Shown: positions 51,542 to 61,029 of the stretch, one piece after another
How positions within the stretch are numbered: the first letter of the stretch is position 1
Layout of the letters: each line of letters opens with the position of its first letter
Assembly: GCF_900129055.1 (NCBI RefSeq)
Contig: NZ_FQUZ01000001.1
Coordinates: forward strand, 1 to 64,000
Source: Lampropedia hyalina DSM 16112
Lineage (GTDB): Bacteria > Pseudomonadota > Gammaproteobacteria > Burkholderiales > Burkholderiaceae_C
DNA: 64,000 bases
Direction: 5' to 3'
Position numbers and translations under genes: made by a program
The notes under the pieces: generated by a model
What the model saw: only the letters and a program-made list of their open reading frames with translations
Databases searched by the model: none
What the model was told of the DNA's origin: nothing

Positions 51542-52747
51542 ATGACCCACCCCATCAGCAGCGAAGCCCCTCAGAAATGGTTCGACTACGATCACCCGCG
51601 CCTGGAGCCAACCGCCCCGATTGCGCCACCACAAGCCCCACCCGATAGCGACAGCGGCACGGCCTGTTCAGCCGTGGGCTGGGCGTGGGCACGGGTGCCA
51701 GCCGCACTGCAAAAAGCCGAGCGCGAAGCCTTGCGCACCCGCATTCGCCACCTGCTGCAACGCGAAAACGCCGTGCTGGTGGCGCACTACTACGTCGATG
51801 CCGACCTGCAAGACCTCGCCCGCGAAACCGGCGGCTGCGTGGGCGATTCGCTGGAGATGGCGCGGTTTGGCCGCGACCACCCGGCCGACACCATCGTGGT
51901 GGCCGGGGTGCGCTTCATGGGCGAAACCGCCAAGATTCTGGGGATGCACAAGCGCGTGCTGATGCCCGATCTGGAAGCCAACTGCTCGCTCGATCTGGGC
52001 TGCCCTGCCGACGCATTCGCACAGTTCTGCGACGCACACCCCGACCGCACCGTGGTCGTCTATGCCAACACCAGCGCGGCGGTGAAGGCACGGGCCGACT
52101 GGGTCGTGACCTCCTCGATCGGGCTGGAAATCGTCACCCACCTGCACCAGTGCGGCGAAAAAATCCTCTGGGCACCCGACCGGCATCTGGGCCGCTACAT
52201 CCAGCAGCAAACCGGCGCGGACATGCTGCTGTGGCAAGGCTCCTGCATGGTGCACAACGAATTCAAGGGCTACGAGCTGGAAGGGCTGCGCACCGAATAC
52301 CCGCACGCCAAGGTGCTGGTGCACCCGGAATCACCCGAAGCCGTAGTGGCGCAGGCCGATGTCGTCGGCTCCACGTCACGGCTGATTCAGGCTGCGGTGG
52401 AACTGGATGCCACGCATTTCATCGTCGCCACCGACCTGGGCATCCTGCACGAGATGCGCGCCCGCGCCCCCGGCAAGGTGTTTCTGGCCGCGCCCACGGC
52501 AGGCAACAGTGCCACCTGCAAAAGCTGTGCGTTCTGCCCGTGGATGGCCATGAACGGACTGGCCGGTGTGGCGCACGCGCTGGAGCACGGCGCAGGCGAA
52601 ATCCACCTCGATGCCCGTCTGGCCGATGCCGCCCGCCGCCCGATGGCCCGCATGCTGGACTTTGCCGCCGCCCACAAGGCGCGGGTGCAGACCAGCGGCG
52701 ACATCGAGCAAGACACCCCCCTGTTCACCCACGTCGGAGCCGCCTGA
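51542..52747 (+). CDS. nadA: Quinolinate synthase NadA
   Basis: A 401-residue 4Fe-4S enzyme condensing iminoaspartate with dihydroxyacetone phosphate to quinolinate. [28 protein letters not shown] and [13 protein letters not shown] carry the substrate and cluster residues. It has an N-terminal extension of about 50 residues relative to E. coli NadA (347). The start follows GGAGAGA. Its stop overlaps the nadB start (TGATG). Confidence 0.97.
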   Translation: MTHPISSEAPQKWFDYDHPRLEPTAPIAPPQAPPDSDSGTACSAVGWAWARVPAALQKAEREALRTRIRHLLQRENAVLVAHYYVDADLQDLARETGGCVGDSLEMARFGRDHPADTIVVAGVRFMGETAKILGMHKRVLMPDLEANCSLDLGCPADAFAQFCDAHPDRTVVVYANTSAAVKARADWVVTSSIGLEIVTHLHQCGEKILWAPDRHLGRYIQQQTGADMLLWQGSCMVHNEFKGYELEGLRTEYPHAKVLVHPESPEAVVAQADVVGSTSRLIQAAVELDATHFIVATDLGILHEMRARAPGKVFLAAPTAGNSATCKSCAFCPWMAMNGLAGVAHALEHGAGEIHLDARLADAARRPMARMLDFAAAHKARVQTSGDIEQDTPLFTHVGAA

Positions 52748-54408
52748 TGCCAAATCAAGCCACACTCTCTGCTTCGGCACAGGTCGCTGCCACACCTGCC
52801 ACACCTGCCAAAGAGGCCTACGATGCCATCATCGTCGGAGCCGGGCTGGCTGGCCTGAGCGTTGCACTGCAACTGCCCGCACACTGGCGCGTTGCGCTGC
52901 TGCTCAAAGGCGCGCAGGCCGAATGCGCCAGCAGCCGTGCGCAGGGCGGCATTGCCGCCGTCATGGATGCCCACGACAGCCTGGAGCACCATGTGCAAGA
53001 CACCCTGGTGGCCGGGGCCGGTCTGTGCGACGAACACAGCGTGCGACACATTCTGGCGCGGGCACCACAGGCACTGACGTGGTTGCAGCAGCAGGCCGTG
53101 CCCTTCACCCGGCTGGCCGATGGCAGCGGCCTGCACCTCACGCGCGAAGGCGGCCACAGCCACCGTCGCATTGCCCACGCCGCCGATGCCACCGGCAAGG
53201 CCATCATGACCAGCCTGTGGCAGCGGCTGCGCCAATGTGCGCACATCCGCGTGCTGGAACACCATGCCGCCATCGACCTGCACACCGTGCCATCCCCCGA
53301 GGGCACACCCATCTGCCAGGGCGTGTGGGTACAGGACGTGCACCGCGCACGCCGCCGCCTGCTGGCCGCGCCGCGCGTGGTGCTGGCCTCCGGCGGCATG
53401 GGCCAGCTCTACCCGCGCACCACCAACCCGCCTGCCGCTACGGCTGACGGCGTGGCGATGGCCTGGCGGGCAGGTTGCGCGGTGCGCGATCTGGAATTTT
53501 TGCAGTTCCACCCCACCGGCCTGTGCACCCCGAATGCCAACGGCTTTCTGATTTCCGAAGCCCTGCGCGGCGAAGGCGGGCTGCTGTGCCTGCCCGATGG
53601 CACCCGCTTCATGCCCGCACACGATGCGCGTGCCGAACTCGCCCCGCGCGACGTGGTGGCGCGCGCCATCTTCCACGAAATGCAGCAGCACCGCCTGCCC
53701 TTCGTGCACCTGGACATGCGCCACAAGGGCGCGGCGTTTCTGCACCAGCATTTCCCCACCATCCTGGCCGAATGCCTGCGCCACGGCATCGACATCACGC
53801 GCCAGCCCATTCCCGTCGCCCCGGTGGCGCACTATGCCTGCGGCGGCATCGTCACCGACCTGCACGCCCGCACCGCACTGCCCGGCCTGTACGCCGTGGG
53901 TGAAGATGCCTGCACCGGCCTGCACGGAGCCAACCGGCTGGCCAGCAACTCGCTGCTGGAATGCGTGGTGATGGGCCATGCCGCCGCCCACGACATGGTG
54001 CAAACCAACGCCGCCCTGAAAGACGCAACCAGCACCGTGCCACCCCGGCCACGCACCACCGCCTACCGGGGCTGGAGTGCCGCCCAATGCACCGCCCTGC
54101 GCCAGCAACTGACCCAGGCCATGTGGCAGGGTGCAGGCATTGTGCGCAACGCCCGCGACCTGCGCATCGCCCAGAAAGTGGTGCAGGCCATGCGCAGCCA
54201 GTGGCTGGCCTGCCCCGACCACCTGTCTGCCTCTGCGCCACTGGCCAGCCTGGAACTGCGCAACCTGCTGGACGTGGCCGCGCTGCTGCTCGAAGCCGCG
54301 CTGACCCGCACCCAAAGCTGTGGCCTGCACACCCGCAGCGATGCGCCAGCCACCGCACCCGCACCCCCGGCCGTGGGCCTGCCAGATACGGTCGCACAGG
54401 CCGCCTGA
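52747..54408 (+). CDS. nadB: L-aspartate oxidase
   Basis: A 553-residue FAD enzyme oxidising aspartate to iminoaspartate for NadA. FAD-binding IIVGAGLAGLSVAL at the N-terminus, active-site SSRAQGGIAAV, HRRIAHAADATGKAI and GLYAVGEDACTGLHGANRLA identify it within the succinate dehydrogenase flavoprotein superfamily. It is translationally coupled to nadA. The first 20 residues are a low-complexity Ala/Thr/Pro extension. Confidence 0.97.
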   Translation: MPNQATLSASAQVAATPATPAKEAYDAIIVGAGLAGLSVALQLPAHWRVALLLKGAQAECASSRAQGGIAAVMDAHDSLEHHVQDTLVAGAGLCDEHSVRHILARAPQALTWLQQQAVPFTRLADGSGLHLTREGGHSHRRIAHAADATGKAIMTSLWQRLRQCAHIRVLEHHAAIDLHTVPSPEGTPICQGVWVQDVHRARRRLLAAPRVVLASGGMGQLYPRTTNPPAATADGVAMAWRAGCAVRDLEFLQFHPTGLCTPNANGFLISEALRGEGGLLCLPDGTRFMPAHDARAELAPRDVVARAIFHEMQQHRLPFVHLDMRHKGAAFLHQHFPTILAECLRHGIDITRQPIPVAPVAHYACGGIVTDLHARTALPGLYAVGEDACTGLHGANRLASNSLLECVVMGHAAAHDMVQTNAALKDATSTVPPRPRTTAYRGWSAAQCTALRQQLTQAMWQGAGIVRNARDLRIAQKVVQAMRSQWLACPDHLSASAPLASLELRNLLDVAALLLEAALTRTQSCGLHTRSDAPATAPAPPAVGLPDTVAQAA

Positions 54409-54442
54409 CCCTTTGAACCTGCCTGCTTTTTTGACCACCACC

Positions 54443-55504
54443 ATGCGCCTGTTTGTCTCCTCCATGTTGTCCGGCCTTGCCACCCGTCTGATGCGCCAAG
54501 CCTCATCGGCCACAGTGCAAACACCCCTGGCCGCGCTGTTCCTCGCCGTGCTGATCGCCCCCGCCAGCGCACAGGCCGACGCATTGCGCGAAAGCAGCCC
54601 ACCGGCCTATCCGCAACGGCCCCTCACCATCATCGTCACCTTTCCACCCGGCGGCGGCACCGACTTGCTGGCCCGCAAGCTCGCCCCACTGCTGGAGCAG
54701 GCACTGGGGCAAAGCGTCGTGGTGGACAACCGCCCCGGAGCCAGCGGCAACATCGGCGCACGCGCCGTGGCCCAGTCCGCCCCCGATGGCCATACCCTGC
54801 TGATGGTGAACAGCTCGTTTGCCATCACCCCCCATGTGCTGGGCACACCGGGCTTTGATGCCGCACGGGATTTTCAGGCCGTCATCAACGTCGGCTTCAT
54901 CCCCTCCCTGCTGGTGACCCGCGCCGACAGCCCGTGGCACACACTGGCGCAATGGCTGCACCCCCTGCCCGATGCCGCCCCGCACCTGTTCGCCTCCTGC
55001 GGCACCGGCACGCCCCAGCACCTGGCCGGGGCCATGATGCAGGCCCACCAGCCAGCCGTGCAGTTGCAGCAAGTGCCCTACAAGGGCTGCGGCCCCGCGC
55101 TGGTCGATGTGCTGGGCGGACAGGTTCCGGTGGGCATCGTCACCGCCTCCAGTGCCATGCCGTACCTGTCCAGCGGGCGACTGCGCGCCCTGGCCGTCAC
55201 GGCCCCGCAGCGCGCCCCGCAATGGCCCGACGTGCCCACCGTGGCCGAACACGCCATGCCCGGCTACCACCTCAACCAGTGGCATGGCCTGCTCGTGCCC
55301 GCTGGCACCGATGCCGCCATCGTCCATCGCCTGAACCACATCCTGCAACAGGCACTGGCTCAGGACACCTTGCAGGAAGAACTGCGCCAGTTGGGCTATA
55401 CTCCCACCAGCGGCAGCGATACCAGCCCCCAGGCATTCCAGCAACTGGTACAAGATGATCTGGCACGTTTTGCCGAAATGGCCCCAGGCCTGACGCAGCC
55501 CTGA
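54443..55504 (+). CDS. Bug-family tripartite tricarboxylate transporter substrate-binding protein
   Basis: A 353-residue periplasmic binding protein with a long N-terminal segment and signal (LAALFLAVLIAPASAQA, about 28-45), then the Bug signature YPQRPLTIIVTFPPGGGTD, VVDNRPGASGNIGA and LQQVPYKGCGPALVDVLGG. Bug proteins are greatly expanded in Burkholderiales and bind carboxylates or amino acids. No TctA/TctB membrane genes are adjacent, as is usual for orphan Bug genes. The ligand is unknown. Confidence 0.93.
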   Translation: MRLFVSSMLSGLATRLMRQASSATVQTPLAALFLAVLIAPASAQADALRESSPPAYPQRPLTIIVTFPPGGGTDLLARKLAPLLEQALGQSVVVDNRPGASGNIGARAVAQSAPDGHTLLMVNSSFAITPHVLGTPGFDAARDFQAVINVGFIPSLLVTRADSPWHTLAQWLHPLPDAAPHLFASCGTGTPQHLAGAMMQAHQPAVQLQQVPYKGCGPALVDVLGGQVPVGIVTASSAMPYLSSGRLRALAVTAPQRAPQWPDVPTVAEHAMPGYHLNQWHGLLVPAGTDAAIVHRLNHILQQALAQDTLQEELRQLGYTPTSGSDTSPQAFQQLVQDDLARFAEMAPGLTQP

Positions 55505-55543
55505 GAACGTGTTCACGATCTCTGCCAGACACACCACACCCGC

Positions 55544-56158
55544 ATGACCGGCGCAACCACAGCCCCCCAGCAGCAGCCATCCAGCAGACCGAACCGGGCG
55601 GCAAGCCTGTGCGCATGCCTGCTGCTGCTCGTGCTGCTTGCACTGGCCGCAGGCGCAGACCCCGTGCGCGAAGCCCTGCGCTACGACCGACAGGCCATCG
55701 CAGCAGGGCAATGGTGGCGGCTGCTGACCGCCCATCTGGTGCATCTGGGCTGGGCGCACGCCCTGCTCAACGGCATAGGCATCCTGCTGTGCGCAGGGCT
55801 GGCACCTGCGGTTTTTGCCTGCAAAAAGTTTCTACTGCTGATGCTGTTTCTGGGCACCGGCATCGGCGTACTGATGTACAGCGGCTACCCCGACATTGGC
55901 CGTTATGTGGGCTTCTCTGGCGTGCTGTACGGCCTGTTTGTGGTGGGCCTGTGGCCCCAGCGGCACGATGCGCTGATGCGGTGCGCCCTGATACTCGTGC
56001 TCGGCTGGGCAGGCTGGCAACTGCTGTTGGCTCCGCTGCCCTCGGAAGAACAGATGATTGGCGGACGCATCGTTGCAGAAGCCCACTTCCTGGGCGTATT
56101 GCTGGCAGGTGCATGGCTGATGGCTCTGGCAGGCATCCGCAGAATGCCACGCCCCTGA
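55544..56158 (+). CDS. rrtA: Rhombosortase (rhomboid-family intramembrane protease)
   Basis: A 204-residue protein with about six membrane helices. AAGQWWRLLTAHLVHLGWAH matches the rhombosortase N-terminal motif; catalytic Ser125 lies in GFSGVLYGL and His181 in AEAHFLG. Rhombosortases cleave GlyGly-CTERM proteins on their way to the cell surface. The convergent neighbour 92 bases away ends in a GGGS-hydrophobic-RRRR tail, a probable dedicated substrate. Confidence 0.88.
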   Translation: MTGATTAPQQQPSSRPNRAASLCACLLLLVLLALAAGADPVREALRYDRQAIAAGQWWRLLTAHLVHLGWAHALLNGIGILLCAGLAPAVFACKKFLLLMLFLGTGIGVLMYSGYPDIGRYVGFSGVLYGLFVVGLWPQRHDALMRCALILVLGWAGWQLLLAPLPSEEQMIGGRIVAEAHFLGVLLAGAWLMALAGIRRMPRP

Positions 56159-56250
56159 AGCTGCCGCCCGTCAGCCAGCCGCTGCGGTTGCCGTTGTGTC
56201 AGGCTGATTCGGCAATATGCAACAGGGGAAATGCCCAAACTGCGACGACA

Positions 56251-57948
56251 TTAGCGTGCCGCCTTTCTTCGACGCCGCACATAACCAGCACCCAGCAGTG
56301 GCAAAAGCACCAGTGCGGGGGTGAAAGAGCCGCCGCCATCATTGCCCACCGTTTCTTCTTGCGATTCAGCCGTGACCACTTCAATGGTGATGTTTTTACT
56401 CACCGGGTCAGTATCGGCAATGGTGGAATCGCATTTCAGCGTGTAAGTCCAGGTGCCGATGGTGTTGAAGGTCAGTGCTTTGGTGCCGTTGGCGGTGGTT
56501 GCGCCACCCCATTGCGTTTCACCCGTCGGGTCGGTGGTAGTGGCCTGGCAGTTGGTGGTCAGCCAGCTCGACCAGACGATTTCCCGGCTGTAGCCTTGCG
56601 CCACTGTCAGGCTGGCAAGCTCTGGCTGCCAGCTCAGATTGACGGAGGTGCTGCCCGGCAGTTCATCGCCCGGCGTGAACTTGAACAGTGTGCCCCAGCC
56701 GGTGTTGCCACCATACTGTGTGTAGCCGTACAGCGCGTCACCACTACGAATCAGCTTGGAGGGCTGCATGCCGTCCAGGTTGATGCCATTGGGGGCTGCA
56801 TTGGGGGAATCTCCGGTGGATGCCCCGAATGAGTACATGCGTTGGTAGCCATCGGTCTTGTGGTAGCGGAAGATCACCCCCTGGCCGAACAGGCCGCCAC
56901 TGGAAGCCGCTCCGTAGATATGCCCATCCGCGCCTTGCACCAGTGCGGTCGGCACCCGACCCGGCGTGACATCTGCCGCTGAGGCAGCAGGGAAGGAATA
57001 CAGCAATTCCAGTTCATGGCTACTGCCTTCGGCACCAGCATCCGGGTGGAAGCGCCACAATGCCCCGCCATTTTGGGCCCCGCCACTCTGGGAAACTACA
57101 TAAACCATGCCGTCATCGGCATCTTCCACCATGGCCTGAATATTTTGAACTGTAACGATGCCTGTGCTCTGTGTGCTTACCTCAAAGGCATGGATGATTC
57201 TTCGATCTGATGGGTTGGCGGGGTCAATACTGACAAAAGCATTGGGACCAGGGCCGTAGGCCGAACTACTGCGCACCATGCCGTAAAGCCGACCGGTCTG
57301 GCTGTGTGCCAAGTAAATCTTGGCGCCCCAATCGGTGTCAACGACATCGTTGCCGACGACGCTGCCATCTTTTTCCAGTGCCAGAAGGTTGGTACGGTTC
57401 GATATGAAATAAAAGCGGTCATTCAGTTCTACGGCCTGCCCAAATACCTGGTTGGTTCCAGTGGTCGGAAGGCTCGAATTGAGAGTCAGCAATTGCTGTG
57501 AAGCTGGGTCATAGCTGAACATGCCATTGAGTGTGCCTTCCGCCGTTGAAAGACGACCAAAGTTGTAAAGCACGCCGTCACTGCCCCATTTCAGTATTTG
57601 CAGCCATCTGTTGTTGCTGTAGCTGGAGGTCAGCAAGGGTTGGAATTCGCTGTTTTCCAGGTCGTAGCGGAACAGCATGCCGCCAGCGCCGCCATTGTTG
57701 TTAACGGCCTCCGTGCCCGCGCCATATTGCACCGAGCCATACAGATAACCATCAGACCCGGCGACCAAAGGTGACGAGGGTATATCGTTTTGGTTCGATG
57801 CGTATCCAGGCCGGGCGCCATTGCCACCTTCCGGCAGGTTGCCGGTAAAGTTGACTAAGGTATCCACTTGCGGATAGGCGGCATGCGCGGTCTGCATGGC
57901 CAGCAGGCTGCCCAGGGTTATTGAGCTGGCGCAGAGAAGTTTCAACAT
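56251..57948 (-). CDS. Exported GloVer-repeat protein with GlyGly-CTERM-like tail
   Basis: A protein of about 565 residues with a signal peptide (LCASSITLGSLLAMQTAHA) and tandem units of the choice-of-anchor GloVer type, each with a G-x-LYG or HIYG-x-x-x-x-GG and F-x-Y motif (DGYLYGSVQYG, DGHIYGAASSGG, DALYGYTQYGG). These may form a beta-propeller. An Ig-like region precedes the tail GGGSFTPALVLLPLLGAG followed by a run of Arg and Lys, resembling GlyGly-CTERM sorting signals. The ATG at 57948 is chosen because the signal peptide starts there; the frame stays open through the upstream 120-bp repeats. The function is unknown. Confidence 0.85.
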   Translation of the reverse strand: MLKLLCASSITLGSLLAMQTAHAAYPQVDTLVNFTGNLPEGGNGARPGYASNQNDIPSSPLVAGSDGYLYGSVQYGAGTEAVNNNGGAGGMLFRYDLENSEFQPLLTSSYSNNRWLQILKWGSDGVLYNFGRLSTAEGTLNGMFSYDPASQQLLTLNSSLPTTGTNQVFGQAVELNDRFYFISNRTNLLALEKDGSVVGNDVVDTDWGAKIYLAHSQTGRLYGMVRSSSAYGPGPNAFVSIDPANPSDRRIIHAFEVSTQSTGIVTVQNIQAMVEDADDGMVYVVSQSGGAQNGGALWRFHPDAGAEGSSHELELLYSFPAASAADVTPGRVPTALVQGADGHIYGAASSGGLFGQGVIFRYHKTDGYQRMYSFGASTGDSPNAAPNGINLDGMQPSKLIRSGDALYGYTQYGGNTGWGTLFKFTPGDELPGSTSVNLSWQPELASLTVAQGYSREIVWSSWLTTNCQATTTDPTGETQWGGATTANGTKALTFNTIGTWTYTLKCDSTIADTDPVSKNITIEVVTAESQEETVGNDGGGSFTPALVLLPLLGAGYVRRRRKAAR

Positions 57949-57960
57949 CAATTCAGTTCC

Positions 57961-58308
57961 CGTCATTCCCGCGAAGGCGGGAATCCAGGCGGCGCGGTGC
58001 TTGCCATATTGACGGTTATTGCCTTTGGATGCCGCGTCACTGGATTCCGGGTCAAGCCCGGAATGACGAGAAAGAAAATGCGTCATTCCCGCGAAGGCGG
58101 GAATCCAGGCGGCGCGGTGCTTGCCATATTGACGGTTATTGCCTTTGGATGCCGCGTCACTCGATTCCGGGTCAAGCCCGGAATGACGGGAAAGAAAATG
58201 CGTCATTCCCGCGAAGGCGGGAATCCAGGCGGCGCGGTGCTTGCCATATTGGCGGTTATTGCCTTTGGGTGTGGCTTCACTCGATTCCGGGTCAAGCCCG
58301 GAATGACG
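57961..58308. repeat. Tandem array of three 120-bp double-palindrome repeats
   Basis: Units at 57961-58068, 58081-58188 and 58201-58308 recur with an exact 120-bp period including a 12-base linker. Each starts CGTCATTCCCGCGAAGGCGG and ends GGGTCAAGCCCGGAATGACG. Units 1 and 2 are nearly identical; unit 3 has diverged in the middle. The array fills most of the gap between the TonB receptor and the GloVer gene and must contain or adjoin the latter's promoter. Confidence 0.95.
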
Positions 58309-58348
58309 GTACAGGGGGAGTTTGTGGTTGCGTTGTGTCATGTCAGCC

Positions 58349-60889
58349 TCAGAATTGGTAGGTCAGCGTTACCTTGGCCGTGCGGCCAGGCGCGGGAATG
58401 GCCAGTTGGGTTGGCGTGTTGGCTTCCAGGTAATACTCGTCGCGCAGGTTTTCCACGCCAAAATTGACGGCAAGTCGCTTGTTGAACTGGTAACTGCCGA
58501 ACAGGTCGTAGACGGTGTAGGCCGTCCAGCCTGCTGTCCACGCAGCCGTGCTGTTGCGGCTGCCGTCCTGATTAAGCTTGGGCATCATGCGATCGTCCAC
58601 TACGGTGGCACGCAAGCCCAGCACCAGCTTGCGCTCCAGCAAGCGCGTGCCCAGCGTGAAGCTGTGCTGGTAGCGCGGTGGCGCGTTGATGCCTTCCAGC
58701 TCAATGTCGCTGGCATAGTATTCGCCGTTGGTGCAGCCAAGGATGCCGCCATTGCAGACTTGTTGTTTGAGGTAGCGTGTCAGGCCGTATTCGGCGAACA
58801 GCCAGCCGGTGTCGTAATCCAGCTCCAGTTCCAGTCCTCGGTAGCGCACACCGGGAATATTACTGAAGGTGCCAAGGCCCCCAATGACGTAGTTTTCGTA
58901 CTTGGTGTTGAAAAAGGTCAATCCAGCCTTGGCGCGGTCATTGGCGTTGAGCAGCCCCTGGGCATTGATGCTGGTGCCGATTTCAAGGTTCTTGCTGAGT
59001 TCTGGCACCACCGGCCCATTGGGCATGCTGGCAGGGTCATAACTGTTCATGACTTCGCGGATGCTGCCGGGCCGCCAACCTTCGCTGTAACGAACAAAGA
59101 ACTCCTCCCTCTCCCCCCAGGGCAACACGGCCGCGCCAATGCTGGGGTTGATGCGGCTGTCGCTGTCGTCGTACTGCGTAATGATGTCAGCCTGCCCCGG
59201 AATCGATGAAGTAAAGTTCTTGCTGCCCTTGAGTTGGTAACTGTCACGGCGCAGGCCGCCGTGCAGCAGCAGCCAATCGGTGGGTTGCGCCTCGAACTGT
59301 GCAAACAGCGAGTAGGTGTCACGCTGGCCATCGGGATTGACACCTGCCACGTTAGCCGTTCCCAGTTCGGTGATGTCCAGCTTTTCATTGAGCCATGTGG
59401 CACCGTAGCGCACATCCAGCCGGGGCAGCCAGCCCCAAGCAAAACGGCTGGTGTTCCAAAGTTCAAGGCCACTGCTGCGGGTAACGGAAATTTGCTCATG
59501 TGCACTGCCCCAGGTACCGCCAGCGCGGTATTCCTCTGAACGTGCACCCCAGACATTGGCACGCAGGTCGATAAGCGGATTGCCATCTGGCATCCAGGCG
59601 TATTTGGCCGTGTAGGTTTGCTTGTCGGTTTCACTGAGGCGATGCTGGCTGGGTGTGCCTTCAGTGGTCATGGTCAAGCGTGGATTGCCGTAAGCGTTGT
59701 CATAGCTGGTGAAACCCAAGTCCAGCGTCTGCTCATGGGGCAGGTAGAGCGTACTTTTGAGCAGCGCAGAGCGTGCGTCTTGCGAGGTGTTGTCCACTAC
59801 AGTCCCTTTTGGCGTATCTGCAATCGTGAACCACTGGCCAACAGGCCTGCTGCCACCTGGAAAGATATTGTCCTTCCCACCGTGACCGCCTACTGAATAA
59901 TTCCCCGACTTGCGCTGGGCAACGGCAGCCACCAGCTCCAGCCGCTCATTAACCTTCCACGCACCTGCTGCACTGGCTATGTGGTTGTTGCTGGGAATGG
60001 CGTTGCCCGCGCCATCAGTGCCGCCCAGACTGCCACTGCTGCTGTTGTTGCCCCGGGTTCCGCGCAGGCGCAGACCATAGCTGTTGCCGGGCTGGATGAG
60101 GTCATTGGCTTCCAGTGTGCGCAGGCTGACCACGCCACCCGTGGCACCCGCACCATACGGGCCTGCATCCGGGCCTTTGCTGACGGTTGCGCCGCCCAGC
60201 AGTTCAGGATCCACAAAGGTGTGGCTGGCGGTGCCGCCATAGCCACGGTAGTCGGAACTGGCCGATTGCGTGCCATCCACCAGTATCTTCACACGGCCCA
60301 TTCCCTGGATGCCGCGCACGTTCAAATCCAGCGACGCGCCTGTGCGGTTGTTGGCAGCAGTCACGCCAGTCATACCCTTGAACAGATCGCCTGCATTGGT
60401 GACAGAGAAACGGTTGAGCTGCTCCCCACCGAGAGTGGAGGTACTGGCTGTATTGCCAAAAGGCACTTCCGCTGCGGCAGTCACAGCAACCTCTGGCAGG
60501 GCATGGTTCACGGGCCGGTTCGCTTCGGTGTTGTGTCGCTGTACCACCAGCGTATTGCCGCTGCGCGTGGCGGTCAGGCCGCTGCCTGCCAATGCACGGG
60601 CAATGGCCTGCTCCAGCGTCAGCCTGCCTTGTACCGGGGCGGCCTGCAATCCCTGGGTCAGATTCGCGGGTGCGAGCAATTGCAGTCCGTGCCGTTCTGC
60701 AATCTGGCTCAAGGTGTTGTCCAGTGGCTGGGCGGCAATATGGTATTCGCTGCCCTGTGCGTGGGCACTGTGCAGGCTGGTGGCCAACAGGCCCACAAGA
60801 AGGGCTTGAGCGATGGTGTACCGTGCAGGCCTGCCGGGTGCCTGCCCGGCCTTGCGGCGTGGGCCACGCTTTGCGTGCGAGATGTGCAT
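58349..60889 (-). CDS. TonB-dependent receptor with STN signalling domain
   Basis: An 846-residue outer-membrane receptor: signal segment (about 24-44), STN domain (about 48-118; YHIAAQPLDNTLSQIAERHG), plug (about 140-250; LNVRGIQGMGRVKILVDGT) and a 22-strand barrel ending in Phe (KVTLTYQF). The STN domain marks a transducer that signals through a FecR-like protein, here the adjacent sigma/FecR hybrid. The ligand is probably a siderophore or heme; the barrel resembles heme receptors, but this is uncertain. Confidence 0.93.
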   Translation of the reverse strand: MHISHAKRGPRRKAGQAPGRPARYTIAQALLVGLLATSLHSAHAQGSEYHIAAQPLDNTLSQIAERHGLQLLAPANLTQGLQAAPVQGRLTLEQAIARALAGSGLTATRSGNTLVVQRHNTEANRPVNHALPEVAVTAAAEVPFGNTASTSTLGGEQLNRFSVTNAGDLFKGMTGVTAANNRTGASLDLNVRGIQGMGRVKILVDGTQSASSDYRGYGGTASHTFVDPELLGGATVSKGPDAGPYGAGATGGVVSLRTLEANDLIQPGNSYGLRLRGTRGNNSSSGSLGGTDGAGNAIPSNNHIASAAGAWKVNERLELVAAVAQRKSGNYSVGGHGGKDNIFPGGSRPVGQWFTIADTPKGTVVDNTSQDARSALLKSTLYLPHEQTLDLGFTSYDNAYGNPRLTMTTEGTPSQHRLSETDKQTYTAKYAWMPDGNPLIDLRANVWGARSEEYRAGGTWGSAHEQISVTRSSGLELWNTSRFAWGWLPRLDVRYGATWLNEKLDITELGTANVAGVNPDGQRDTYSLFAQFEAQPTDWLLLHGGLRRDSYQLKGSKNFTSSIPGQADIITQYDDSDSRINPSIGAAVLPWGEREEFFVRYSEGWRPGSIREVMNSYDPASMPNGPVVPELSKNLEIGTSINAQGLLNANDRAKAGLTFFNTKYENYVIGGLGTFSNIPGVRYRGLELELDYDTGWLFAEYGLTRYLKQQVCNGGILGCTNGEYYASDIELEGINAPPRYQHSFTLGTRLLERKLVLGLRATVVDDRMMPKLNQDGSRNSTAAWTAGWTAYTVYDLFGSYQFNKRLAVNFGVENLRDEYYLEANTPTQLAIPAPGRTAKVTLTYQF

Positions 60890-61029
60890 GAATGGATGTC
60901 CTCAACGGTTGAATCTGGTTGCCCGAAAACAGGCATGACCAGGAGCCAATGGCAGCGCATGGTGCGCCACTGCCATGTACTACGAATGAGAAGCAGAAAT
61001 CCCTCATGTATTTTTCATGAAGCTGAAAA

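Noticed and set aside
57961-58308. CRISPR array
   Set aside because: Only three units with a 120-bp period, near-identical throughout and without unique spacers; no cas genes nearby.
57949-58341. N-terminal extension of the GloVer protein through the 120-bp repeats
   Set aside because: The extension is the translation of intergenic palindromic repeats; a clean signal peptide begins at the ATG at 57948.
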